A stretch of DNA of 55,398 bases from a virus, in IMG/VR virus record IMGVR_UViG_3300027741_000080, positions 1 to 55,398 of that record. One strand, 5' to 3'. Below are positions 33,494-42,093 of the stretch, piece after piece; the stretch's first letter is position 1, and the number at the start of each line of letters is the position of its first letter. Below the pieces are notes generated by a model. The model ran no database searches and had not been told where the DNA came from. It saw nothing but the letters and a program-made list of their open reading frames with translations. The position numbers and the translations under genes are program-made.

Positions 33494-33667
33494 ATGCCTA
33501 ATGCACCTAAAACACCTACACGCACTCTACGAGTGGATGATGAACTCTGGACTGCTGTCCAAGAACAAGCCCGCATTGACGGAGTCACTGTTACTAGCAT
33601 CATCATTGATGCTTTATACTCATATCTAAAGAATGCACGGGAACGTCAGTCGGATATGCTAGGGTAA
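33494..33667 (+). CDS. Ribbon-helix-helix DNA-binding protein
   Basis: This 57-residue protein has a basic N-terminus and strand (TRTLRVDDELWTAVQEQARI), then a turn and second helix (GVTVTSIIIDALYSYLKNAR), the standard Arc/CopG ribbon-helix-helix layout. It would bind DNA as a dimer of dimers through the N-terminal strand. It is the first gene after the structured RNA and heads the polymerase operon, so control of this or nearby promoters is likely. There is no ribosome site; the -10 lies six bases upstream. Confidence 0.75.
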   Translation: MPNAPKTPTRTLRVDDELWTAVQEQARIDGVTVTSIIIDALYSYLKNARERQSDMLG

Positions 33668-33688
33668 TACTACCTAGAAAGGGGCAGC

Positions 33689-34096
33689 ATGGAAATCGCT
33701 GATATTGTAGAATTAGTACGCCAGAATGCTGTGCTTAAAGATCGTGTGGATAGCACTACGTCTATTCAAAATGAAATTAAAAACAAATTACGTGATGGCA
33801 TTAAAGAACTTGGTGAAGAAGATGACCAAGGCCATATTGTTATAGAAATTAATGACGAAGTTACTGGCATTCGTAGGGTCATGCAACAACGCAAAGTATC
33901 TAAATCTTTAGACATGAGTATTGCTGAAGATATACTTAGAGAAAAAGGGTTGTACGAATCCTGCGTTACTATGGTTCCTGTACTTGATGAAGAAGCAATC
34001 ATGGCTGCATACTATGAAGGTACAGTTACTGAAGAAGATATTGACAAAATGTTTCCAGCAAAAATAGGCTGGGCTTTAGTAATGTCAAAGAGTTAA
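33689..34096 (+). CDS. Conserved phage protein of unknown function
   Basis: This 135-residue acidic protein has a helical N-terminus, a strand pair GHIVIEINDEVTGIRRVMQQ and a C-terminal part DEEAIMAAYYEGTVTEEDID, then KMFPAKIGWALVM. I recall the same arrangement next to DNA polymerase and ssDNA-binding genes in actinophages, where it is uncharacterised. No catalytic motif is visible. GGGG upstream serves as the ribosome site. Confidence 0.6.
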   Translation: MEIADIVELVRQNAVLKDRVDSTTSIQNEIKNKLRDGIKELGEEDDQGHIVIEINDEVTGIRRVMQQRKVSKSLDMSIAEDILREKGLYESCVTMVPVLDEEAIMAAYYEGTVTEEDIDKMFPAKIGWALVMSKS

Positions 34097-34098
34097 TC

Positions 34099-34593
34099 AT
34101 GAGTGATTTGATTGACGAAATGTTTTCTGCTATAGATGAGTATTATCCAGGCAGTAAACGTAAACGAAAAATAGTTAAGGAAGAAAAACCAAAAGTTGTT
34201 GTTGAAAAAACTTGGGATGCTCGTCCTTACGTAAAAACTTTGCCAAACGGTCAAGATGTAGAAATGTTTACACTTGGCGCATTAGCACAGGCTCTAGGTC
34301 GGCCTATTGTTACGGTCCGAACTTGGGGTATGTTAGGGTATTTACCAACACCTCCGTATCGGTTAGCCGATGTGGTAGATAAAAACGGAGATACCCGAAA
34401 GGGGAGAAAGTTATACAGCCGTGCTATGGTTGAGGCTGCTGTAGAGTTATTCACTCAGCATGGACTACTTGAACTCGATAGAATAGAGTGGTCCGACCAC
34501 TTGCAAGTTCCTCAAGAACTTGCTACGATGTGGGAAGAAATAAAAAAGCAAGAAAATTCCATTAATGCCAATAACACAGAAAAAGAGAAATAA
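34099..34593 (+). CDS. MerR-like helix-turn-helix DNA-binding protein
   Basis: This 164-residue protein has a basic N-terminus (SKRKRKIVKEEKPKV) and a MerR/excisionase-type winged-helix core: MFTLGALAQALGRPIVTVRT, then WGMLGYLPTPPYR and an Arg/Lys wing (GRKLYSRAMVEAAVEL). The C-terminus is charged and helical. It probably binds DNA; no effector domain is present. Close spacing to neighbours places it in the polymerase operon. Confidence 0.65.
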   Translation: MSDLIDEMFSAIDEYYPGSKRKRKIVKEEKPKVVVEKTWDARPYVKTLPNGQDVEMFTLGALAQALGRPIVTVRTWGMLGYLPTPPYRLADVVDKNGDTRKGRKLYSRAMVEAAVELFTQHGLLELDRIEWSDHLQVPQELATMWEEIKKQENSINANNTEKEK

Positions 34594-34595
34594 CA

Positions 34596-35279
34596 ATGCC
34601 AGTTAATCGTTCGTTAGAAGATGAGAAGTATTCAGTTGCCGATAATTTCGGTGCAGACTTCGATGTAAACGCCCGCCCTGCTCAAGCAACCAGCGGTGCA
34701 GTTCAGTCAGGCTGGGATGCCGCTGAAAAAATGACTACCCCATCGGGTATGTTTCCAATTGATTTCAAAGCTTCAGAAGTTTTGCAGGTCATTAAGTTCG
34801 TTGATGAAAACGGACCGTTTGCTACATACAAGCAGCACTTCCTTACCAACAAGCCAGGCAAAAAATCATACATTTGCCTAAAGCCAAGCGGTCAGGATTG
34901 CCCATTGTGCACAGTTTTACAGCACAAGCCAGATGATAAGCGCGGGTTTACTATTGTCAACTTTAGTGCAGAGGGTGGACCACAGCGTCAAATCCTTACT
35001 GCAACCCCACCGTTATTCCGTACTTTGCTTGCAGCAAACAGTTCACCGCAAGGTCCACTTACTAAAAACTATTGGGCGTTGAGTCGTACAGGCGAAAAAG
35101 CTGGTACTACTTATCACCTAAACGTTATTAAGACTCGTGATCTTGATGAGGACTGGGGAATTAATCAGGAAGATGCAGAAGCAATTGCTTCAAGCACTGA
35201 GGTATACACTCAAGAAGTTATTCGTGAGACACCGTATGCAGAGATGCTTGAAATTGCTGAAAGCCTTCGCAATTCCTAA
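34596..35279 (+). CDS. Putative single-stranded DNA-binding protein
   Basis: This 227-residue protein has an OB-like core interrupted by a zinc site: C94, C102, C105 and possibly H110 in YICLKPSGQDCPLCTVLQH. The order (basic and helical start, zinc-bearing OB domain, acidic C-terminus DLDEDWGINQEDAEA) is like T4 gp32-type proteins of actinophages. It immediately precedes the polymerase gene, behind a hairpin. It should coat single strands during replication and recombination. Confidence 0.65.
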   Translation: MPVNRSLEDEKYSVADNFGADFDVNARPAQATSGAVQSGWDAAEKMTTPSGMFPIDFKASEVLQVIKFVDENGPFATYKQHFLTNKPGKKSYICLKPSGQDCPLCTVLQHKPDDKRGFTIVNFSAEGGPQRQILTATPPLFRTLLAANSSPQGPLTKNYWALSRTGEKAGTTYHLNVIKTRDLDEDWGINQEDAEAIASSTEVYTQEVIRETPYAEMLEIAESLRNS

Positions 35280-35291
35280 ATAACACAGACT

Positions 35292-35332
35292 GCTACCAGC
35301 GGTGAGAACCCCCCTTGCTCACCGCTGGTAGC
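35292..35332 (+). terminator. 15-bp perfect inverted repeat upstream of the polymerase gene
   Basis: GCTACCAGCGGTGAG and CTCACCGCTGGTAGC form a perfect 15-bp stem with an 11-base loop. Only TCTTT follows, so it may attenuate or protect mRNA ends as much as terminate. Confidence 0.55.
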
Positions 35333-35349
35333 TCTTTAAGGGGCCTGAA

Positions 35350-37329
35350 ATGAATATCATTACTACAGTTGACCAACTGAATGAAACGGTCGCACATTAC
35401 TTAAAGCAAGATGCTTTTGCCTACGACGTTGAAACCGTAGGAGACTTTCGTGGACTTACTCCTATTAACGAAGTGTTGTGGATTACTCTGGCAACACATG
35501 GTCGTTGTGATGTTATCCCTATGGGTCACCCTAATGGAGATTTCTTAGAAGAAATATTTCCACTTACAGGTCAAGGCGAGAAGCGTGTAGAGGCTGGGCT
35601 TACTGCTCGCCCTAGTGATTATTCTCGCGACAAGAAAAAAGCTTCTAAAAAGTTTGGCACACCGCCTGCACAGCTATACCCTGCTCAAGTTTTTGAGGCT
35701 TTACGCCCTTTAATGTTTAACTCAGACATTTTAACTATAGGTCACAACTTAATTTTTGATCTGACTTCTATTGCTAAGTACTACGGTGGTGAAGTTCCTA
35801 CTGGTCCTTATTTTGACACCATGATTGCATCATTTATTACTGACAATCGCAATAAGAATAAGTGTGGCCTTGACGCTTGTCTTAAGCGTGAGTTTGGCTA
35901 TGAGATGGTCAAAGGTGTAGGTAAAGAAGTAGAAAAATATTCTTTTGCCGAAGTGGCTAAGTATGCATATCTTGATGCTAAATACACGTTTCTATTGTGG
36001 AAAGCACTTGCCCCACGTATTTCAGACAATGGGTTAGAAAAAATTATGAGCCTTGAGATGGAAGTGCTAGGGGTATTGTGCGCTATGAAACTTGAGGGCG
36101 CACCTATTGACGTAGAGTCACTTCAGATGTTAGATGCTCAACTGCGTGAGGACATTGAAACAGCTCGCGCTAACATCTTTGCTATTGCTGGTAAGCCTTT
36201 TAATATTAACTCTAATCAAGAGAAGCAGTTTCTATTGTACGGCCCTAAATCCGAAGGGTGTCGTGGGCTTAAAGCTAAGACGTTGACTACAGCAGGACAA
36301 AAACGTGTAGATCAAGGTAACAACCCCGAGTACACAGACTATTCAGTATCTGCTGAAACTCTTGAGGCATACCGTTTAGAAGACCCATTGGTAGATGCCT
36401 TGCTTACATACTCTGATCTTAATAAATTAAGCACCACTTACGTAGTTCCATATTTAGGTGGAGAAGTAGTGCGAACTACAGGAGGTAAAGAAAAACGTGA
36501 ACATAAAGAATCACTTCTTATCAACGGTCGCATCCATTGTGACTTTGTACAACACGGCGCTGAGACTGGTCGTTTTAGCAGTCGTAACCCCAATCTTCAA
36601 AATGTCCCTGCACCTCATACAGTACACGGAAAGGCAATCAGAAACCTTTTCTTTGCCCCCGAAGGATACAAACTCGTAGTTGCTGATTACTCTCAGATTG
36701 AACCTCGTGTCATTGCTTCATTGTCAGAAGACCCAATTATGACTCAAAATTATCTTGATGGCTCCGACATTTATACAACTGTAGGTAATACTATGGGTGT
36801 AGACCGTAAGGCTGGCAAGACTCTTGTACTTGCTATGGCATATGGTGTAGGCGCAGATAAAATTGCTAGGTCTATTGGGTGTTCAGTACCTGAAGCCCGT
36901 GATTTATTATCTAGATTTGGTGCTGAGTTTTCAGCAGTTAGTTCATACAGAATTAAAGTTATTGGTGCTACTAAGATTAACACTCCCCCATTTGTAACTA
37001 CTATTTTGGGTCGTAAGCGTTACTTACCAGAAATTGTATCTCGTGATCCATATTCACGGTCTGCTGCAGAACGTCAAGCCTTTAACACACGCATTCAAGG
37101 TTCTGCTGCTGACATTATTAAGCTTGCTATGGTTCGGGCATACAAATTATTGCCAAAGGGTGCTAAACTTCTTCTCACAGTGCATGACGAATTGGTTACA
37201 TTAACTCCTATTGATAAAGTTGAGGAGACTGTAGAAGCAATTCGTACAGCAATGGAAGGTATTAATTTATTAAAAGTACCTTTGGTAGCAGACATTACAG
37301 TTGTAGATAGGTGGGGTGAAGCTAAGTGA
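35350..37329 (+). CDS. polA: Family A DNA polymerase with 3'-5' exonuclease domain
   Basis: This 659-residue protein has an exonuclease domain (D26 and E28 in FAYDVETVG, then GHNLIFDLTS and a later YLDAKYTFLLW). In the polymerase domain, motif A is VVADYSQIEPRVIA near residue 446, the O-helix region is LAMAYGVGADKIA, and motif C is VHDELV near 611. No 5'-3' exonuclease domain is present. It should be the replicative enzyme working with the DnaB helicase and primase. GGGG 8 bases upstream acts as ribosome site; the GTGA overlap couples the next gene. Confidence 0.93.
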   Translation: MNIITTVDQLNETVAHYLKQDAFAYDVETVGDFRGLTPINEVLWITLATHGRCDVIPMGHPNGDFLEEIFPLTGQGEKRVEAGLTARPSDYSRDKKKASKKFGTPPAQLYPAQVFEALRPLMFNSDILTIGHNLIFDLTSIAKYYGGEVPTGPYFDTMIASFITDNRNKNKCGLDACLKREFGYEMVKGVGKEVEKYSFAEVAKYAYLDAKYTFLLWKALAPRISDNGLEKIMSLEMEVLGVLCAMKLEGAPIDVESLQMLDAQLREDIETARANIFAIAGKPFNINSNQEKQFLLYGPKSEGCRGLKAKTLTTAGQKRVDQGNNPEYTDYSVSAETLEAYRLEDPLVDALLTYSDLNKLSTTYVVPYLGGEVVRTTGGKEKREHKESLLINGRIHCDFVQHGAETGRFSSRNPNLQNVPAPHTVHGKAIRNLFFAPEGYKLVVADYSQIEPRVIASLSEDPIMTQNYLDGSDIYTTVGNTMGVDRKAGKTLVLAMAYGVGADKIARSIGCSVPEARDLLSRFGAEFSAVSSYRIKVIGATKINTPPFVTTILGRKRYLPEIVSRDPYSRSAAERQAFNTRIQGSAADIIKLAMVRAYKLLPKGAKLLLTVHDELVTLTPIDKVEETVEAIRTAMEGINLLKVPLVADITVVDRWGEAK

Positions 37330-37784
37330 GTTGGAAGTTTTGGAAAAAAAATGAGCCTGAGTACTACGTTGAGACACAGGACATACCTGCCACTACGTTG
37401 TACCGTTGGTTTTTATATGATCTTGGAATTGAAAATCCCAACAAATATGCTGACTCAGCAGGGTTTTCCCCTGTAAGTCCAGAAGGTGACGAGTTTGAAC
37501 GTCGTGAAAGCCTTGAGCGTTTACTACAGGTTATTCCTTATAAACCATTTATTGAAATGATGGCTGCTTTTAATGGTGAAATTTTATCTAAGACTCTTAC
37601 TAATATTCTTAGAGATAATGATTTAGTAGATGATGAATTTTCTTTAGAAAGTGACATGCATACAATGGCTGAGTTGTATACCAAGGTATCGGCTTCTGTA
37701 CTTGTCCCAGCGTTTGCTGCCGCTTTGGAACTTGGTATTCTTGTTAACCCAGGAATGTATACAGATGGAGATTTTTATGAGTAA
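37326..37784 (+). CDS. Unknown helical protein after the polymerase
   Basis: This 152-residue acidic protein starts with GTG within the polymerase stop. The start SWKFWKKNEPEYYVETQD and the region ERLLQVIPYKPFIEMMAAFN are unlike families I know; the rest is helical with several acidic blocks. Its tight coupling to the polymerase gene suggests a replication accessory, but that is context only. Confidence 0.5.
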   Translation: MSWKFWKKNEPEYYVETQDIPATTLYRWFLYDLGIENPNKYADSAGFSPVSPEGDEFERRESLERLLQVIPYKPFIEMMAAFNGEILSKTLTNILRDNDLVDDEFSLESDMHTMAELYTKVSASVLVPAFAAALELGILVNPGMYTDGDFYE

Positions 37785-38160
37785 CAATTGGTGGGCAGAT
37801 AAATTAAGCACTCCAGCGCCTTCTGGAAGACCCTCACCTACGCCCCCTAGCACCCCTAACATGCCTGGACCATACAACCCTGTACCCCAACCTCAGATGC
37901 CCCCACAACAGGCTCAGAGGCCCCCTCAGAGCGCTTCAGCGTCACGTTGCCCAGGTTGTGGTAGCGGTAACTACGGTTCCAGTGCCTTAGCCCCTGAAGC
38001 TAAGGCTCGTTGCTATGATTGTGGCTATCCCATAATACAATCAGGTAGTGGACTAGGAACAGGTGTTCAAGGGGCTGCTGCTTCAGGACCAGCTATACCC
38101 GCACGTCAATCAACTACGGCTAACAATTTTAACCCACAAGGAATTATAGGACATATCTAA
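37777..38160 (+). CDS. Proline-rich zinc-ribbon protein
   Basis: This protein is 127 residues from an ATG overlapping the preceding stop. Residues 1-56 are Pro/Gln-rich and disordered. A zinc ribbon uses C58, C61, C79 and C82 (CPGCGSGNYG ... CYDCGYPI). The C-terminus holds IPARQSTTANNF; PARQS followed two residues later by TA recurs in another protein here. Probably an adapter that binds a partner through the tail; function unknown. It overlaps the RecA-like start by one base. Confidence 0.55.
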   Translation: MSNNWWADKLSTPAPSGRPSPTPPSTPNMPGPYNPVPQPQMPPQQAQRPPQSASASRCPGCGSGNYGSSALAPEAKARCYDCGYPIIQSGSGLGTGVQGAAASGPAIPARQSTTANNFNPQGIIGHI

Positions 38161-39215
38161 TGGATGCAGACCTCGCTAAAGCAATTGCAAAACTTAATAA
38201 AAAATTTGGCTCAGAGATGATTGTTCTTGGAGCAGACATTAAAGACAACGTATTAGGTCGTATGACTACAGGCTCACTTGCAGTAGACATGATTCTCGGT
38301 GGAGGCTTCCCTGTCAACCAATGGCATGAAATTGTAGGCGAAGCTTCTAATGGCAAGACAGCACTTGCGCTTAAGACTGTTGCTGCTAATCAAGAACGAG
38401 ACCCAGAGTTCACCACCGTATGGGTAGCCGCAGAAACTTGGGTACCGCAGTACGCAGAGATGTGTGGTGTAGACCTTAACCGAGTATATGTAGTAGCTAC
38501 TAACGTTATGGAAGAAGCCTATGAAGCAGTAATTGAACTTGTAGAGTCTAAGGCTATTGACTGCGTTGTTATTGATTCTCTACCAGCCTTAGTTCCTATG
38601 GCTGAAGATGATAAAAACATGGATGAAGCAACTGTTGGTCGTGGAGCATTACTAACAGGTAAGTTTTTCCGCAAGGTAGGTAAAGCCTCACGTCGTTCCT
38701 TAGTAGAATACGAGCGACCTTTCATTGGTTTAATTATTAATCAGTACCGCATGAAGATTGGCGTTATGTATGGTGACCCTCGTACTACGCCAGGTGGAGA
38801 GGCTAAGAACTACGCATTCTTTACTCGTCTTGAGGTCAAACGCGATGAATGGATTGAATCTGGCGTAGGCCAAGAAAAGCATAAGGTAGGTCAAACTATC
38901 AAGGTACGTACTATGAAAAACAAATCAGCCCCACCTGCACAAGTAGCCTACGTAGATTTTTACTTTGCTGATGGTGAATGTTTTGCTGGAGAGTTTGACT
39001 TTGCTAAAGAAATTGTAGCCCTAGGTATTATTTACAAAATTATTACCCGTGCTGGTGCATACTATTCGTATGGTGACCGAAAGTGGCAAGGTGGAGATGC
39101 TGTGGTAAAATCTATTAGGGAAGAGGTTGACCTCAGAGAGGCGCTTGATAAGGATGTACGACGTGTCGTACGCCCAGAAGAAGGCGCTACTTATGAGGTG
39201 GCTGATGCGGTCTGA
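38160..39215 (+). CDS. RecA/UvsX-like recombinase
   Basis: This 351-residue protein has Walker A GEASNGKT at residues 60-67, Walker B in CVVIDSLPAL near 135-144, and the RecA-type segments TTVWVAAETWVPQYAEMCGV and PGGEAKNYAFFTRLEVKR. It should form filaments on ssDNA for strand exchange. It is shorter than or equal to cellular RecA and nearer phage UvsX in layout. It lies directly upstream of an Hjc-like resolvase gene with an 11-base overlap. Confidence 0.9.
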   Translation: MDADLAKAIAKLNKKFGSEMIVLGADIKDNVLGRMTTGSLAVDMILGGGFPVNQWHEIVGEASNGKTALALKTVAANQERDPEFTTVWVAAETWVPQYAEMCGVDLNRVYVVATNVMEEAYEAVIELVESKAIDCVVIDSLPALVPMAEDDKNMDEATVGRGALLTGKFFRKVGKASRRSLVEYERPFIGLIINQYRMKIGVMYGDPRTTPGGEAKNYAFFTRLEVKRDEWIESGVGQEKHKVGQTIKVRTMKNKSAPPAQVAYVDFYFADGECFAGEFDFAKEIVALGIIYKIITRAGAYYSYGDRKWQGGDAVVKSIREEVDLREALDKDVRRVVRPEEGATYEVADAV

Positions 39216-39537
39216 AGGCCAAATTCAGTCTAAGAAGCATGAGAACAGACTAGCCAAAGTTGTCAATGGTTCTACCGTTGCTGCTAGCGGAGCCTTTTGG
39301 AGCCGTAAAGGTGATGTTCGTTCTCAAGACCTACTTATTGAACATAAGTGGACAGGCAAACAACAGGTTACTGTCAAAGCAGTAGTTCTAGAAAAGATTG
39401 TTAAAGAAGCAATTCTTGATGGTCGGATGCCTGTCCTTGGATTTCATGTTAATGGCGAAAATTACGTCATGCTAGATGAAAACGATTTCCTGGAGCTACG
39501 CCAAAAGCTCCAGGAGTGTAAGTGCGAGACCCATTAG
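39205..39537 (+). CDS. PD-(D/E)xK nuclease, Hjc-like
   Basis: This protein is 110 residues from the ATG behind GAGGTGG; an in-frame ATG 12 bases earlier is possible. It has the Hjc-style order: KKHENRLAK with E13, then ASGAFWSRKGDV with D37, and LLIEHKWTGK with E46 and K48. These are the expected PD-(D/E)xK metal-binding residues. A Holliday-junction or flap nuclease role fits, since the RecA-like gene precedes it. The C-terminal half is helical. Confidence 0.65.
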   Translation: MRSEGQIQSKKHENRLAKVVNGSTVAASGAFWSRKGDVRSQDLLIEHKWTGKQQVTVKAVVLEKIVKEAILDGRMPVLGFHVNGENYVMLDENDFLELRQKLQECKCETH

Positions 39538-39830
39538 ATGTAGAGAACTGGCGAGCGGATGCCAAGTGCAAGGGAATGAACACAGAATTGTGGTTTCCTC
39601 CACGCGAGAAAGAACTTTACAAAACTATTGCGGACAAATCAAAAGGCGTGTGTTTCGGTAGAGATGGCAAACCTGAATGTCCTGTTCGTAAAGAGTGTTT
39701 AATGTACTCTGAAAATATGAACGAACAGTATGGTATTTGGGGTGGGTTAAGCCACAGAGAACGTAATGCGTTACGGCGTAAAGCTGAACGTCATGGCAAA
39801 ACTTTAGAAGAATGGGTTAAAAAAAACTAA
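39522..39830 (+). CDS. WhiB-family iron-sulfur transcription regulator
   Basis: This 102-residue protein starts from GTG with AGGAG upstream. The four cysteines are C16, C44, C53 and C59, and the GIWGG turn lies at residues 71-75, followed by the basic helix (RERNALRRKAER) that contacts DNA. WhiB proteins hold a [4Fe-4S] cluster and act with the sigma factor, and they occur only in actinobacteria and their phages. The middle Cys pair is Cx8C instead of the usual CxxC. It may redirect host transcription. Confidence 0.9.
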   Translation: MRDPLDVENWRADAKCKGMNTELWFPPREKELYKTIADKSKGVCFGRDGKPECPVRKECLMYSENMNEQYGIWGGLSHRERNALRRKAERHGKTLEEWVKKN

Positions 39831-40063
39831 TGACATACGAGCCGTTTAAATGTCCTGACTGTAGTGTGTGGTGGCGTGGAGAGACACACAAGTGTGCTAG
39901 TGTACCTACTAAAGAAAGGTTAATTCCTACAAAGGGTTGGCTTATGTGTCCAAAATGTAGTAAAAATGTTACTAAATATGACTGGCATTCATGCAGTCAT
40001 TATCCTGATTGGCGTAAAGAAAAGGGAAACCGAAAACATAATGACCCACCAGCCTATTCCTAG
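39830..40063 (+). CDS. Small zinc-ribbon protein
   Basis: This 77-residue protein has Cys pairs in FKCPDCSVWW (residues 8 and 11) and MCPKCSKN (residues 40 and 43), with extra Cys/His between and after (THKC, WHSCSH). It looks like two treble-clef or ribbon knuckles. It overlaps the nuclease gene downstream by 23 bases. Function is unknown; RNA-polymerase or nucleic-acid binding would be typical for such proteins. Confidence 0.55.
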   Translation: MTYEPFKCPDCSVWWRGETHKCASVPTKERLIPTKGWLMCPKCSKNVTKYDWHSCSHYPDWRKEKGNRKHNDPPAYS

Positions 40064-40910
40064 CGGAACACTTAAAAAATTAGTAGACATTGGTAAAAAA
40101 GAAACACGAGTACTGGGTTCTGTTGAACGCTGGTTATTAGCACAGCCTCGTGATGCTAGTCGTGCTACTGATGTTATTCATCCGTCAGCTATGGTTAAAT
40201 TTGATTGGTGTCATCGTGCTGAGTATTTTCATTTACAAGGTGCTATCCCAGCACCACCTAAATATCGCGCTTCTATGAAGCAGTATTTAACTTTTGATGA
40301 AGGTCACCGTATTCATGACCGTTGGCAAACATGGTTTTGGAATATGGGGCATTTATATGGTAAATGGTCATGTTTTAATTGCCAACACACATTTTATGCA
40401 GTAAGCCCTACTGAATGCGAATCTTGTAATGCCTCTGTTAAAAAATTAAAGTACAGAGAAGTATCTGTTTACAGTAGCCAATACGGAATGTCAGGTCACG
40501 CAGATGGTTGGCTTAAAGGGTTTGGTAACGATTTACTTCTTGAGATTAAATCTGTTGGAGAAGGTACTGTTGCTTGGGAAGACCGCGTTATGTGGCAAGA
40601 GCATGGGGAAAACTTTAAATCAGTTTGGAAAGCCCTTAAATCACCATTTCATACACATCTTTTACAGGCTCAGGTATACATGAAGTTGCTTGAACTTATG
40701 GACTCAAATAATTTTCCTACTGAAGCCGTATTTATTTACGAATCTAAGGTAGATCAGCAAATTAAAGAATTTGTAGTTCCAAAAAGTGATTTTGGTATCG
40801 CACCTTTATTTGAAGCTGCTGCTATGATTATGGAGTCAATTAAGAACCAGACACCACCAACATGTAACATAAGTCCATCAGGTACTTGCCAAAAATGCGA
40901 AGGATTTTAA
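40041..40910 (+). CDS. Cas4/RecB-like PD-(D/E)xK nuclease
   Basis: This protein is 289 residues from the ATG in the overlap with the upstream gene. The nuclease motif is SGHADGWLKG with H153 and D155, then LLLEIKS with E168 and K170, followed by helical support. An early Cys (57) and C-terminal C275, C283 and C286 fit the iron-sulfur arrangement of Cas4/AddB-like enzymes. A separate zinc knuckle (C111, C114, C126, C129) is inserted. It probably resects DNA ends in recombination. No CRISPR array or cas genes accompany it. Confidence 0.75.
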   Translation: MTHQPIPSGTLKKLVDIGKKETRVLGSVERWLLAQPRDASRATDVIHPSAMVKFDWCHRAEYFHLQGAIPAPPKYRASMKQYLTFDEGHRIHDRWQTWFWNMGHLYGKWSCFNCQHTFYAVSPTECESCNASVKKLKYREVSVYSSQYGMSGHADGWLKGFGNDLLLEIKSVGEGTVAWEDRVMWQEHGENFKSVWKALKSPFHTHLLQAQVYMKLLELMDSNNFPTEAVFIYESKVDQQIKEFVVPKSDFGIAPLFEAAAMIMESIKNQTPPTCNISPSGTCQKCEGF

Positions 40911-41399
40911 ATGTCAATTAAATTACGTGCTGAGGAAAGCCAGCGTACTATTGATACTTTAGTTGCTCAAGGATTTACTATGGAATCCGAGTTTAAAGGT
41001 ATTAATCCAATAATGCCACACGATATTACAGACTTAGATGACTTAGGTGTCATGCGATTGTTTCAAGAGTACAATGCGTTTTTATCATTTGTAGCCGCTC
41101 AACAAGCTTGCGCTCAAATTGATGAAAGTAACGCTAAAAAACGATTAGATTACGCAGAGGCAGCAGCAATGGAAGAGCATGCACAGCCTAAAATGACAGT
41201 GTCTGCAATTAAAGCTAAAATTATGGCTGACCCTAACATTTCTAAACTTATGCAAGCCCATACACAAGCACATGATTATCGTAAAGGTATTGAAATGATG
41301 CATACTAACGTAGAGCGTGATTGTGCGTTTCTTAGCCGTGAGATAACTCGTCGTACATCTTCAGGTTTTACTAACAGAGCCAGTAAGTTTACAACATGA
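40911..41399 (+). CDS. Unknown helical protein in recombination block
   Basis: This 162-residue protein is largely alpha-helical by composition. Visible segments are DLDDLGVMRLFQEYNAFLSF and KKRLDYAEAAAMEE, with one Cys pair far apart. No nuclease or binding motif is visible. The tight spacing (one base after the nuclease gene, four-base overlap with the zinc finger) places it in the recombination operon. Confidence 0.5.
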   Translation: MSIKLRAEESQRTIDTLVAQGFTMESEFKGINPIMPHDITDLDDLGVMRLFQEYNAFLSFVAAQQACAQIDESNAKKRLDYAEAAAMEEHAQPKMTVSAIKAKIMADPNISKLMQAHTQAHDYRKGIEMMHTNVERDCAFLSREITRRTSSGFTNRASKFTT

Positions 41400-41488
41400 C
41401 AATAAATCATCAATGTGCTTATTGTGATAGTCATTTTGTTGAAGTTATTGACCTTATTGCACATATTAAAGAAGTTCATAAAAAATAA
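41396..41488 (+). CDS. 30-residue stand-alone C2H2 zinc finger
   Basis: The whole product reads MTINHQCAYCDSHFVEVIDL, then IAHIKEVHKK. Cys7, Cys10, His23 and His28 give C-x2-C-x12-H-x4-H, the classical single C2H2 finger, with the central hydrophobic residues in place. ATGA overlap upstream and TAATG overlap downstream make translation believable. A single finger usually binds DNA weakly, so pairing with a partner protein is likely. It sits between an unknown helical protein and the RuvC-like gene. Confidence 0.6.
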   Translation: MTINHQCAYCDSHFVEVIDLIAHIKEVHKK

Positions 41489-42033
41489 TGCCTAATCCAA
41501 AAATTTGGGGAAACTCCAATTTAAAAAGTGCAGTAGCCGTTGGTATTGACCAGTCTTATTCTGGTTTTGCATTAACTGCTATTGACAATGAAGATAATTA
41601 CTACACAGAAGTATGGAAGCTAGATGGTACAGGGGTGGAAAGGCTGGCTCAAGCTCAGTTTATTGTTCACAGTTTTACTAATCATTTTAAAGTAACTGCT
41701 ACGGCTATAGAAGGCTATGCGTTTGGTAGTCAAATGGCTAACATGTTAGGTGAATTGGGAGGCGCTGTTAAGCTAGCCCTCAGAGAGATTTACAGCCCTC
41801 AATTTCCAGAAGCTCGGTATCCATTAATCGTCCCACCCACTAGTTTAAAGAAATACATTACTGGCAAAGGCCGAGTAGATAAAAACCAAATTCTTCTTCA
41901 AGTATACAAAAAATGGAATGTGGAATTTAACAACGATAACGCTGCTGATTCTTACGGATTAGCCCGTATTGCTCGTAATAAGCATGATTTTGAATACGAA
42001 AAAGAAGTTTATGACAAGGTAACTTCACCCTGA
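41488..42033 (+). CDS. RuvC-like Holliday-junction resolvase
   Basis: This 181-residue protein has the RNase H-fold catalytic residues in order: D21 in VGIDQSYSGF, E75 in TAIEGYAFGS, and D150/D154 in NDNAADSYGLA, with a Lys-rich strand between (KGRVDKNQILLQVYKKW). It should cut four-way junctions before packaging. It is the second resolvase-like gene in this region besides the Hjc-like one. Translation is coupled to the upstream zinc finger. Confidence 0.8.
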   Translation: MPNPKIWGNSNLKSAVAVGIDQSYSGFALTAIDNEDNYYTEVWKLDGTGVERLAQAQFIVHSFTNHFKVTATAIEGYAFGSQMANMLGELGGAVKLALREIYSPQFPEARYPLIVPPTSLKKYITGKGRVDKNQILLQVYKKWNVEFNNDNAADSYGLARIARNKHDFEYEKEVYDKVTSP

Positions 42034-42042
42034 TTTTGTATA

Positions 42043-42059
42043 TATTATGCCTCATAATA
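42043..42059. promoter_or_regulatory. Inverted repeat in the spoVS promoter region
   Basis: TATTATG-CCT-CATAATA is a perfect 7-bp repeat centred near possible -10 hexamers. It lies 34 bases before the spoVS-like start and 10 bases after the RuvC stop. It looks like an operator for a dimeric repressor. Confidence 0.4.
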
Positions 42060-42093
42060 GATAAAATAACCGTTCTACTATACGAGGTATAAA

